Below, piece after piece: positions 1 through 7,969 of a DNA stretch of 13,935 nt. The notes below the pieces were generated by a model. That model worked only from the letters and a program-made list of their open reading frames with translations. It did no database searches and was not told where the DNA came from. Source of the stretch: Polyrhizophydium stewartii (lineage: Eukaryota > Chytridiomycota > Chytridiomycetes > Rhizophydiales); assembly GCA_027604665.1 (NCBI GenBank), contig JADGIZ010000419.1:1-13935 (forward strand). Reading direction: 5' to 3'. Made by a program: the position numbers and the translations under genes. Within the stretch, counting starts at the first letter, position 1, and every line of letters starts with the position of its first letter.

Positions 1-58
1 CCCCCCCCACCCCGCCAACCCAGAGGTCGCCCGGCCGGGGGGCCGCGCCCTTGTGTAA

Positions 59-1420
59 ACCACACCCCCCTGCGGCGGGGCGCCCGCCGCCGACGCCGGC
101 GCAGCCCCCGCCGCAGAGAGCGCCGAGGCCTCGGCCGCATGCACCGCCGCCTCGTACGCCGTCGACCCGGCCGCCGCCGCAGAGGACCTCGCCTGCCCGC
201 TCTGCTTCCACATCCCCAGCAGGGCAAAGCGCCTGCCCTGCTGCTCGTATGTCGTCTGTGCGCTGTGCGCCCGCAGCTGGCTCGCCGCCGCCACGCCGTC
301 CTGCCCCTTCTGCCGAGCCCCGATCGACCGAGACCTCGCCCGCAGCGGGCTCCCGGACTCGGTCGAATACCAGGCCGTGCTCGACCACCTCGACGTCTTG
401 TGCCCCTATGCCGACAACGGCTGCCCGTGGCTCGGCCGCCGCTCGGACGTGCTGGCTCACATCCGCTCGGAGTGCATCATTGCCGTCGGTGCGTGCCCGC
501 TCCCACTCACAGCCCCGCTCGCCTCCCCCTGCTCGTTCGCGCCCGGCCAGGCCCCGAGCCGCGAGCTTGTTTGTGTCGTTGTGCCGCAAAACTCCGCCGC
601 CTGCTGACCTCCTCGCTCCGCACCCGACGGCCCCGCCTCCCGCCTCGCCGGCCCCGTCCGCCTCGCCGGCCCGCAAACAGACCCCGACACGGGCGGCCTT
701 GCCCCAGGCGCCATCGCCCCGGCCGACTTTTGCCTCGAGCCGGACTGGCCGCCCGTGCCGCTGCCGCCCGCCGCGGCCTCGTCGCCCAGCCGCCCGCCGC
801 CGTCTGCAGCCGTCGCTCCTTGGATCGACCTCGAGGCCGGCTCGCCGCGGCCGCCCGACACCGCCGCTGCCGACGCCGCATCACGCCTCGCAGTGCTCAG
901 CCGCATCCTCGGCGTGCCGCCCAGCCAGGTGCCGCTGCTTGCCGGTGCTCGCCCACCAACTGACGCCGCCGCCGCCGTTGCCAACACTGGCGACAACGAC
1001 GACGACGACGATGGCTCCGCCACTGACGCCGACAGCGATGCCGACGGCACTGCCTCGTCCGCAGACGCCGAGCGACGTGCGCTGCTCTCGCCCGCACGTG
1101 GCAGACCAAGAGATGCACACGACCGCCGCCGCGCTCGTCGCCGTGCACGCTCCACATCCGCCTCGCGGCGCTCATCGAGAGGCCGCTTCATCAACGCCCT
1201 GCTGTCGCTGCTGCCCCGTGTCCCGCCTTCAACCGCATCCACCGTCGCTTCCGACGCCGCAACTCCTGCCGGGATGCCGGCCCTCGTCGCGCGCCGCCGC
1301 CGGTCGGCGATCCGCCGCCTGTCACGCACGGCGCTCTTTGTCGCCCTGTTCACCATGGCACTCGTGCTGGGCATGCTCGCTGCGTTGTATGCCCGCTCTG
1401 TGCTCGGCTGGCGGCCATGA
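59..1420 (+). CDS. RING and TRAF-type zinc-finger protein with C-terminal membrane anchor (5' partial), probable E3 ubiquitin ligase
   Basis: Two exons can be read in one frame: up to 488, then 681-1420, about 389 codons. The first exon has a RING: CPLC, then LPCCSYVVCALC, then CPFC. The Cys-Cys followed by four residues, Cys-x2-Cys is the C4C4 spacing of RBBP6-type RINGs, not the usual C-G-H. A TRAF-type finger follows (VLCPYADNGC ... HIRSEC). The second exon is disordered, with an acidic GDNDDDDDG run and Arg-rich stretches, and ends in a hydrophobic segment (TALFVALFTMALVLGMLAAL) nine residues before the stop, so the protein is probably tail-anchored with its RING in the cytosol. RING proteins of this kind transfer ubiquitin; the substrate is unknown. 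The intron 489-680 has a GTGCGT donor, and the in-frame TGA at 605 lies inside a branch-like GCTGAC. No in-frame ATG precedes the RING, and frame stop TAA at 56 implies an upstream intron, perhaps ending at CAG 116, so the true start is not visible. Confidence 0.75.
489..680 (+). other. Intron of the RING gene
   Basis: The donor GTGCGTGC follows codon position 1 of the exon. GCTGAC at about 603-608 fits a branch point, and the first AG after it is the acceptor at 679-680. Splicing joins the two exons in frame and removes the TGA at 605-607. A later AG at 706-707 would also keep frame but is not the first one downstream of the branch site. Confidence 0.7.
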
Positions 1421-1942
1421 TACCACACCACCCGGGCCGCATGTTCCCGCCGTCGTTGTCCGCACCAGCACGCCGCCCGTCGGTCTCTCCTTTCTCTGTC
1501 CCTCCCTCACTCCTTTCCCTGCCGTCTTTGTGTGGATGCTTCCTGTGATCATGTCTGTTTCCTGTCTGCTGCTTTTGGAGTCGCACGCTGCGTTCGTCGT
1601 CAATGAACCAGCAAGAACAAACGCCGCCCCGAGATCCTGTGCGGACGGGCCATGCCTTGCGCATCGGCGAGCATCGGCCGCCGCCTCCATGCCTCTCGGT
1701 GGTCCGACTCCCGAGTTTGACGGAGCGCGGCTGGTGGATGTTGCGGGCGGACTCGAGCAGAAATGCGCTTCATTGAGCGTCGCTGACAAACGGACGCGGA
1801 GCGAGAATGATGACGAGACAAGACAAGCGGGATGAGAGGGATGCGCTTCCGTTGCGCGAGGCAAGGCTGCTGGCATGCAAGATCAGTGTGTCACGGCACT
1901 GTGCTGGGCGTCCTGATGAGCCAGTTGAACCGAACACTACTA
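1421..1942. other. Convergent 3' intergenic region
   Basis: This stretch lies between the stop of the plus-strand RING gene and the stop of the minus-strand kinase gene. The first half is pyrimidine-rich on the plus strand (about 1475-1580). I see no AATAAA on either strand and no coding pattern with family resemblance. It probably holds the two 3' untranslated regions. Confidence 0.5.
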
Positions 1943-3390
1943 TTAAAGTTCCTCAAGACGTTCGACAATATCCTTAAACTCCGGTTGCATTTCGGGCTTG
2001 TGATGCCAGAAGTCCTGAATGGGTTGCCAAAGCGCTTCTGGTGTGCCGGGCGGCTGAGGCGGCTTTTCGCCTCCCGCGATCTTACTCCTGATTTCCTGGT
2101 CCTCATTCAGCTCGGGGAACGGCACCTCGCCAGAAAGAATCTCGACCGCGGCCATGGCAAACGAGAACACGTCGGATGGCTTGTCGAGCTCGTAGCAGCG
2201 CTTGTACTTTTCGGGGGCGACCCAGCGCAAGTCTCCGGAGCGGCGCTTCGTGTTCGCTTTCGAGTTGGCCTTGACAAACGCCAAGCCAAAGTCGGTGATG
2301 CACACGCTGCCGTCGTCGCCTCTTGATTCGATCCAATCGCGATCATCGTCAGCTCTGAGCTTGCCGTGACGCGGCTGCAGCTGCACCGCGAATAAACTCA
2401 CCGATCAGGACGTTGGCCTCCTTGAGATCGCCGTGGATGATGGGCTTCTCGAGCTCGTGAAGGTACTGCATGCCGCGAGCAATGCCGAGCATCATTTTGA
2501 TGCGCGCGATGATGTTGGTCTCAGGCGTCGCCTTCAGGTACTTGGCGAGGTCCTGCTTCTTGCGCTCCATGACAATGAACGGGTGGTCGGCATTGAGGCA
2601 GACGACCCGGAGCCGCAGGACGTTGGGATGGTTGAGCGGATACCACATCGACGCCTCCTTCTCAGTCTTGCTGACTGCATCATCCCCCTTGACTTCGCCA
2701 TTGAGCATCTTGATGGCGACGCGTTCGCCCGTCCATATGCCCTCGAACACCTCGCCGAAGCTGCCTTTGCCAAGCTTCATCTCTCTTAACATCTCGACAT
2801 CGTCGGGATCGACTGACCAGCTGAAGTCGCCCGACAGCCCGCGACCAACCGATTGCTCGATGCCCTCTGTGATCCTGTCAAGTTGCTCCGATGCTTGCTG
2901 CTTTTCGGGCGCCGTCTTAAGCAGCGCTTCTTTGTTCTTCTTGATAGTTTGAAGCGTCTCGAGACGTCTTCAGGAAGCAGGATACAAGCGTGGTCGTGAA
3001 GCACACAGATCAGAACCCGCGCGTGCACCACGAACAGTAACACAACTACAAACTTACTCGCTGTGAATCTCGGGCATTGGGCGCCGCCGCGCAAAGAATG
3101 AACTTCACCAATTACCAATCGATGAAAACCGGCCCGCTAGCTGCCAGGGCGCAGCCTTTGGCTCAGCCTGGCGCTGGATCCTCGAGCCAGCTACACCAGC
3201 TGCTCGAGAACTTAACGTTCTGGATGTCTCCGTTGTGGTCGGCCTCGCACAGGCCCTTGAGGATTTCAGCAGCTCCCTGAGGATGGTCGGCGAGTGCGAT
3301 GCAGGCGCGCTTGTTGACTTGGGCCTGCTCCGCGGTCTCGTGCAGCCTGCTGGCAACTTGGAAGACAGAAAGTGCGACGTTGCCGAGCAT
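1943..3390 (-). CDS. TKL-type protein kinase paralogue A, short form without LRRs; N-terminal model unresolved
   Basis: Clear exons are 2967-2402 and 2319-1943, joined by an 82-nt intron with a GTGAGT donor. The kinase domain is complete and looks active: loop GKGSFGEVFEG, lysine in VAIK, HGDLKEAN, DFG, then WVAPEKYK. It ends right after the last kinase helix (IVERLEEL, stop), so the linker, cap and LRRs of the two paralogues are absent. In the last subdomain the usual Arg-Pro is Gln-Pro and the usual Cys-Trp is Phe-Trp, which may weaken the fold. The upstream exon segment before the kinase (RLETLQTIKKNKEALL) aligns without gaps with paralogue B (KIQTMLAIQQRQEELL). A separate exon-like segment begins with ATG at 3390 (MLGNVALSVF) and has the N-terminal motif ETAEQAQVNKRACIALA. 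Between about 3215 and 3058 no frame gives the expected helices, and a good donor GTAAGT ends that stretch at 3057. The gene may use short introns I cannot place, or its 5' part may be decaying. Confidence 0.7.
2320..2401 (-). other. Intron in kinase A between the catalytic loop and the DFG segment
   Basis: The donor GTGAGT follows the codons for NVLI plus one base. A branch-like GCTGAC lies inside. The acceptor is placed by matching paralogue B, giving VLI-GDDGSVC. A CAGAG acceptor at 2353 would also keep frame and would add eleven residues. The same intron position occurs in paralogue B (6400-6479) but is absent from paralogue C. Confidence 0.75.
2968..3057 (-). other. Intron in kinase A upstream of the pre-kinase helix
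   Basis: The donor is GTAAGT after AGC-GA and the acceptor is CTGAAG. The split codon (GA plus A, Glu) and phase match the equivalent intron of paralogue B at 7052-7128, and the residues that follow align gap-free with B. The upstream exon that ends here is the part that cannot be resolved. Confidence 0.7.
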
Positions 3391-4014
3391 TGGGGCAAGT
3401 TTGGGGCGCCTCGGGAACCGCCTCGGGAACCGCCTCGGGAACCGCCTCGCTCGGGGCGGCGGCCGCGGGGGGGAACGGGGCCTGGCGCCACAACGTGCTT
3501 GTTTGGACGGATCATGATCCGGATTCTCATCCAGGAGCAGATCACGCCAGGCAATAAGAGTTGCGATCCGACTTTGCCCCCGCGTGGCACCTGTCGGCGC
3601 AGTCTGCAAGTCGCCGACGAGCCCAGCCGGACAAGGCCTGGCGAGGCCGGCCAGGTCGTGCCCGAGCCTGCCGGCAAGCACGCTGATCACAGAGCCGAGT
3701 GCATCCAAACAGAGCATGGCCCCATGGACGCAGACCCAGATCAGAGGACACGCAGATGCTGCCCCAGCCTCGACCGATCTGACCAGAGTCCTGCGGCAGA
3801 CACACATGGACAGGAGTCCCGGTCGATCCCGCCAGATTCGGGTCTGAGTTGATGGAACCAGGACCATTGGACAGCCACGCAACTGCACCCTTCGCGGCCA
3901 GCGCCGAGAGCAGCCCAGCGGACATGCGGACATGCGAAACTGAACCCACTCTCGACTGCAAGCGCCAGTGGCTGGTGCAGGAGATGCGAGTGTATTCCAG
4001 TTGCAGATGGTGGC
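3391..4014. other. Intergenic region with promoter-proximal tandem repeat
   Basis: This lies between the kinase A start and the DUF427 stop. It holds the 12-bp tandem repeat described separately and a perfect 14-bp palindrome, CGGATCATGATCCG, at 3508-3521. Open frames are long on both strands, but this is expected at such GC content, and none has a recognisable domain. Confidence 0.5.
3409..3449. repeat. 12-bp tandem repeat, 3.4 copies
   Basis: The unit CCTCGGGAACCG occurs three times in a row without mismatch, followed by CCTCG. It ends 19 bp upstream of the proposed kinase A start codon at 3390, so it would sit in the 5' untranslated region or core promoter. If translated on the minus strand it would give an Arg/Pro/Phe repeat, but the paralogues start at the Met used here. 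Confidence 0.9.
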
Positions 4015-4392
4015 TCAGGCGACCGTCACACCCTGCCAAGCCGGCACAGGCCGTCGTCAGCCTCATCCCAATGCACGCCGAACTGCCCCTCCACCTCCTG
4101 CCAGCTTGCGCGGGGCAGCACCACCCACCTTCCAGAAGGCGACATAGCCCGAAATGTTCTTGGCCGCGGGCTTGGGGTCCGGGTAGAACCAGGCAGCGTC
4201 CTTGTTCTCCTTGCCGCCGACCTTGACGGTGTAGTACGACGCCGTGCCCTTCCAGCCGCACACCGTGTGCGTCTCGGACGGCACAAAGAACTCCTGCTTG
4301 ATGGACGAGGGCGGAAAATAGATGTTGCCCTCGACGGTCTCATAGACGTCGGTCTCGGCAATCACGGCGCCGTTCCAGGTGGCCTTGACCAT
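4015..4392 (-). CDS. DUF427 domain protein, 93 aa
   Basis: Two exons, 4392-4129 and 4032-4015, encode a compact protein that fits the DUF427 family (Pfam PF04248) from end to end. Landmarks are VKATWNGAVIAETD at the start, then EGNIYFPPSSIKQEF, VCGWKGTASYYTVKVGGK, NKDAAWFYPDPKPAA and ISGYVAFWK. The family usually ends FWKGVxV. Here that end is restored only by splicing a 96-nt intron (GTGGGT donor, CTGAC, CAG acceptor), which adds the five residues GVTVA and a stop from an 18-nt last exon. The length, about 93 residues, is normal for single-domain members. The molecular function of the family is not established; it is common in bacteria and fungi. It is a soluble protein with no signal peptide or membrane segment. 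It sits between two kinase paralogues on the same strand, and nothing suggests a functional link to them. Confidence 0.92.
4033..4128 (-). other. Intron of the DUF427 gene
   Basis: The donor GTGGGT follows the AAG of FWK, in phase 0. A branch-like GGCTGACG is followed by the first AG after it, in TTGGCAG. Reading through instead gives an Ala/Gly/Arg tail unlike the family. Confidence 0.85.
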
Positions 4393-4799
4393 GGTGTGCG
4401 TGCTGTTCGGGCGGTGCGGGCGGTGCGGGCGGTGCGGGCGGTGCTGGTGGTGCGGGCGGTGCGCAGGGTGCCGGGATGCGGCGATGCTCTGACGGCTGTC
4501 GGCGGGCGGGCGAGCGGCGGTCTTTTGAGCGATGCTGGCGGGAGATCTCTGATCGAAGTGCGATCGGCCAGAGGCGGAGAAACATGCTCGATTATGCCGC
4601 CGTGACGGTCGCACGACGATCGTGCGACGGGAAGCTCCGAGAGGTGGCTCCGACCCCTGGACGCCGACCGGGCAGACACACCGGCGCACCGGCCGAGGCG
4701 GCGCTCTCGTCCCGCAAAACCGAGCCTTCATTGATGATCACGCTATCCACCGAGACCCTGGTTGCAGCACACCAGCAAGCATCTTCGAGCACATTCTGC
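4393..4799. other. Intergenic region upstream of the DUF427 gene
   Basis: It separates the DUF427 start from the stop of kinase B. The part next to the start codon contains a 9-bp tandem repeat, listed separately. The rest shows no recognisable gene. A minus-strand frame stays open up to 4731, but the added sequence is His/Arg/Pro-rich and unlike the family. Confidence 0.5.
4409..4462. repeat. 9-bp tandem repeat, 6 units
   Basis: The unit GGGCGGTGC occurs at 4409, 4418, 4427, 4436 and 4454. The unit at 4445 is a variant (TGGTGGTGC). The array ends 17 bp upstream of the DUF427 ATG, so it would lie in the 5' untranslated region, where the transcript would read as GCACCGCCC repeats. Confidence 0.9.
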
Positions 4800-7778
4800 T
4801 TACAATTGGTCGATGGTCGCATAGAGCGCCTCCTTCTTTGTCGAGTTGCCGTCGAGGTGCCTGGAGAGAACAGTCAGCGCAAGGGCATACGCTTCGCCAC
4901 GGCGGGCATGCTCAGCACCCACATCTTGACCGTCTTCTTGAACTTGGAGAACGACCGCGGCAGCTTCTTCAGTCGGTTCTTCTCCAGATCGCTTGGTGCG
5001 CACGGGTGTCAGCGCCATTCCCACCGCAAGAACGGCACGCGGCCGTGCGACTCACATGGCAGTCAGTGAGTTGAGCCGCCCGAGCGACTCGGGCACCGTC
5101 TCAAGATCGTTGCCTTCGAGGTCCCTACGCGACACGGTCAACAACAAGCTCGGAATCCAAACCGAGTCCCACGCATCGCCGACTCACAACCACATGAGGT
5201 TGCTGAGGTCGCCAATCGACTCGGGGATCTGAGAAAGCCGATTGCGCGGCACAAGCCTGCGCCACAGGATGTTCTGGCGTCAGCGCAACTTTGCCGCACA
5301 CTCACAGCGCATTGCACGCGCGGCTCGCACAGATGAGTGAGGTTTGTCAGGTTGCCGATCGACTCGGGCAGCTCGGTGATGCGGTTGTCGCACAGCCATC
5401 TGCGCAGCCCAAAGCGTCAGCACACGCATGCAAGAGCGCCGAGGCACGATGTCGACCGACGCACAGGCTGTGCAGGCGATCAAACTCGCCGATGCGCGGC
5501 GACAGCTTGCCAGACAGACCCTGGTTCATCAGCCGCCTGTGCAAGTCCGTGTCAGCAGCCCATCAGATGCGCAGCAACGGAGTCCGGATCGTGAGAAGTG
5601 GCAACGCACAGGGCAAGCAGCCGCCCGTCGCTGCTCCACTCGAGCATCCTGACGTCAACGCCGTCTTCGCCCGTGACGATCTCGCTAAAGGCGTGGTAGT
5701 TGTCGGCCGTGATGCCCTTGTTCCTGCACCAGCCGGGGAATACATCGAGCAGGATATCAATGTCTCGCTGAGCGGGCGGCACAGGCACAGGCGCTGGCAC
5801 TGGCGCTGGCACTGGCGCTGGCCCTGGCGCTGGCGGAGGGATCGTTGAGTGCGGCGGCAGCGGCATGGCCGGTTGGATGCGCGACTGCGACGGCCTTGCC
5901 GAGACAGATTGCCCCGACGGATGCGGCGTCAAGAACGCGGCGGCTCTGGACTTGATCGAGACCCTCGCCATGGCGCTCGTCGCGGCCGAGACAGAGAGAT
6001 TGCCCGACGTCAGCCCGTCCATGTGGATCTTCTCGAGGCGGCCGACAATCTCGTTAAAGGTCGGCCGCTTGCTCGGGTCCACGAACCAGCAGTCCTCGAT
6101 GATCTGCCACACGGCGTCCAGCACATTGTCGGGCCGGTCGGGGCGGCCGCCGCTGACAATCTCGTTCAGGATCTCGTCGTCGTCCGTCAGGTGCGGGAAC
6201 GGCACGTCGCCCGTCAGGACCTCGATCGCGGTCATGGCAAACGAAAACACGTCCGAAGGCCAGTCGAGGACGTAGCCGTGCTTGTACTTTTCGGGAGCCA
6301 CCCAGCGCAAGTCTTGCGACTGACTCGTGGTGTTGGCGCGCGAGTTGGCCTTGACAAACGCCATGCCAAAGTCGGTGATGCACACGCTGCCATCGTCGTC
6401 TGTGCGCATCAAGAGCAGGGCATCACTCTGAGTTGTCAGAGAATGCCGACTCGGCGCAGAGCAGCCTGGGCACACGCACCGATCAGGACATTGGCCGCCT
6501 TGAGATCGCCGTGGATGATGCGCGGGTTGCGGGTGTGCAGATGTTTCATGCCGTTGGCGATGTTGAGAAGCAGGTTGATGCGCGCATCGGGGCTCAAGTC
6601 GGGCTTGGCCTTCAGATACTTGGCCAGGTCCTGCTTCATGCGCACCATGACAATGAACGGCCGGTCGGCGTTGAGGCACACGCCCCAGAGTCGCAGCAGG
6701 TTCGGATGGTTGAGCGGGTACCACACAGACGCCTCCCTCTCGATCTTCCTGACTGCGTCCTGGCCAGTGACCTTCCCGAGCAGCACCTTGACGGCGACGC
6801 TCTTGCCGCTCCAGCTTCCCTCAAAGACCTCGCCAAAGCCGCCCTCGCCGAGCTTCTTGCGCCAGAAGATCATAATGTCGTCCGGGTCGATCGTCCAGTC
6901 GTACTGCCCAGAGAGACCGCGGCCCGCGGTGCTGGTGATGTCCTTGACGGTGCTATCGAGCATGTCCTTCACCTGCGGCGCGATCTTGTACGAGACGTAC
7001 TGGAGCAGCTCCTCCTGGCGCTGCTGGATCGCGAGCATCGTCTGGATCTTCCTGCACGAGCCGCGGATGCGTGTGTGCACAACATCAGCATGCCGATGTC
7101 AGCGGGCAAGAGCCGAGCGCACACTCACTCGCTCAAGACGTCGAACTTGTGGCCCGTCGTGTTCACGAGCGTCTCGAGCATGAGGGGCAGGTTGGCCGTG
7201 TCGGCGTGGATCGCCTTGGTCACGGAGTCGACCTGGAACGTCACCGCGAACCCGAGGCTCTGCAGCATGTGGGCAGGCGGGGGGGGGGTTCAGGCCGCCA
7301 TCCGACGGATCGCGGGGCAGCGCGGTCAGCACGTGCATGACCAAGCAGCGGCCGACAGGGGTGCTGGCCGGCAAGACCTGCTGCAAGGGTGTGCAGCTCG
7401 CTCGCAACGCACCTGCTGGTGCACCATCAGCTCGCCGTCGAGCTCCTTGATGCGCGCGGCCGTTGCGCGGGCCGTGAGGGCCTGCAGCAGCAGGTTCTTC
7501 TCGGCCGTGTCCCGCACGAGCTCCTCGACTCGCAGGAACACGCTCTCGAGGTCCATGACGGCCTGCAGCACGGCCCCGCCGTGCCCGCTCCGGGCCTGGC
7601 CGTCGAGCGTCATGGCCAGCTGGCCGGCGTGCGCCGCAAGGGCGACGGCCGCCTCGTGGTTGGCCTTGACCTGCTGCGCGGTGCGGACGGCCGCGCCGGC
7701 GAGCCCGAGCACAGCGCCCAGCGGGCCGCCGGCCTGGCCGGCAGCTGCTTCCAGCGCGCTTGCGAGACCGCCGAGCAT
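4800..7778 (-). CDS. TKL kinase with MLKL-N-like helical domain and LRRs (paralogue B), ten exons, 755 aa
   Basis: Exons, 5' to 3': 7778-7413, 7259-7129, 7051-6480, 6399-5610, 5536-5465, 5399-5331, 5256-5188, 5124-5056, 4991-4923, 4860-4800. They sum to 2268 nt with no stop inside. Residues 1-165 are helical (VKANHEAAVALAAHAGQL; ARIKELDGELMVHQQ) and resemble the MLKL-N/HeLo four-helix domains of fungal TKL kinases. Residues 166-225 form a helical brace. The kinase spans about 226-481 and has every catalytic residue: loop GEGGFGEV, K254, alphaC E272, H346-G-D348, N353, D366-F-G368, and APE. Histidine-Gly-Asp replaces HRD, as is common in TKL kinases. A Pro/Ala/Val-rich linker is followed by a cap (GWCRNKGITADN ... 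LEWS) and then about six LRR-type units of 23-24 residues with pattern LxLxxNxLxxLPxSIGxLxxL. There is no signal peptide or membrane segment, so it is a cytosolic kinase; a phosphorylation target is not known. The start matches MLG at the start of paralogue A. It begins 191 bp after the stop of paralogue C, transcribed the same way. Confidence 0.88.
4923..5536 (-). repeat. LRR exon array of paralogue B
   Basis: One exon of 72 nt (5536-5465) and four of exactly 69 nt (5399-5331, 5256-5188, 5124-5056, 4991-4923) each encode one LRR. All boundaries fall after base 2 of the codon for a conserved hydrophobic residue. Examples of the repeat cores are CDNRITELPESIGNLTNL, PRNRLSQIPESIGDLSNL and EGNDLETVPESLGRLNSL. 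The introns between are 63-65 nt with GTGNG donors and branch-like TGAC. The final exon 4860-4800 adds a terminal half-repeat (HLDGNSTKKEALYATI). Confidence 0.92.
5780..5837 (-). repeat. 12-bp repeat encoding a Pro-Ala-Val linker
   Basis: On the plus strand GCGCTGGCACTG recurs at 5791 and 5803, with variants on both sides. On the coding strand it gives PAPVPAPVPAPVPVP in the linker between the kinase and the cap of paralogue B. It is a flexible proline-rich spacer, probably variable in length between strains. Confidence 0.85.
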
Positions 7779-7969
7779 GTGGGCAAGTCGCGCGGGGCCT
7801 GGCGGTGGTCGACTTTGTGGCGCCACATGCTCTCGGCGATGGCCACACACAATCCACCGGGTTCCACCGGAACACGCTGCGTCTCGCGAACCAGGGCCGG
7901 GCACGACGGGCGCCCTGGCGAGCAGGGCGTCGAGTGCACACCGCTGCACGCACAAGCCCGTCCCACCCT
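7779..7969. other. Short intergenic region between paralogues C and B
   Basis: Only 191 bp separate the stop of paralogue C from the start codon of paralogue B in the same direction. It must contain the end of one transcript and the promoter of the next. I see no TATA box and no AATAAA. Confidence 0.5.

Noticed and set aside
489..512. A 24-nt intron in the RING gene ending at CTCACAG
   Set aside because: It is too short to splice and leaves the in-frame TGA at 605. The 489-680 intron with a branch site removes it.
51..1835. A very long plus-strand open frame of almost 600 codons overlapping the RING gene
   Set aside because: It is Pro/Ala/Arg-rich with no domain, starts from a TTG, and is out of frame with the RING and TRAF fingers. 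It is a shadow of the high GC content.
3508..3521. 14-bp palindrome CGGATCATGATCCG as an operator
   Set aside because: It is a single occurrence with no partner site, and a palindrome of this length can arise by chance. It is noted only in the intergenic entry.
3235..3852. Plus-strand open frame of about 200 codons
   Set aside because: It is antisense to the N-terminal segment of kinase A and then continues into the intergenic repeat, with no domain.
4393..4731. N-terminal extension of the DUF427 protein
   Set aside because: The added residues are a His/Arg/Pro repeat from the 9-bp array and low-complexity sequence. The family starts right at the chosen Met.
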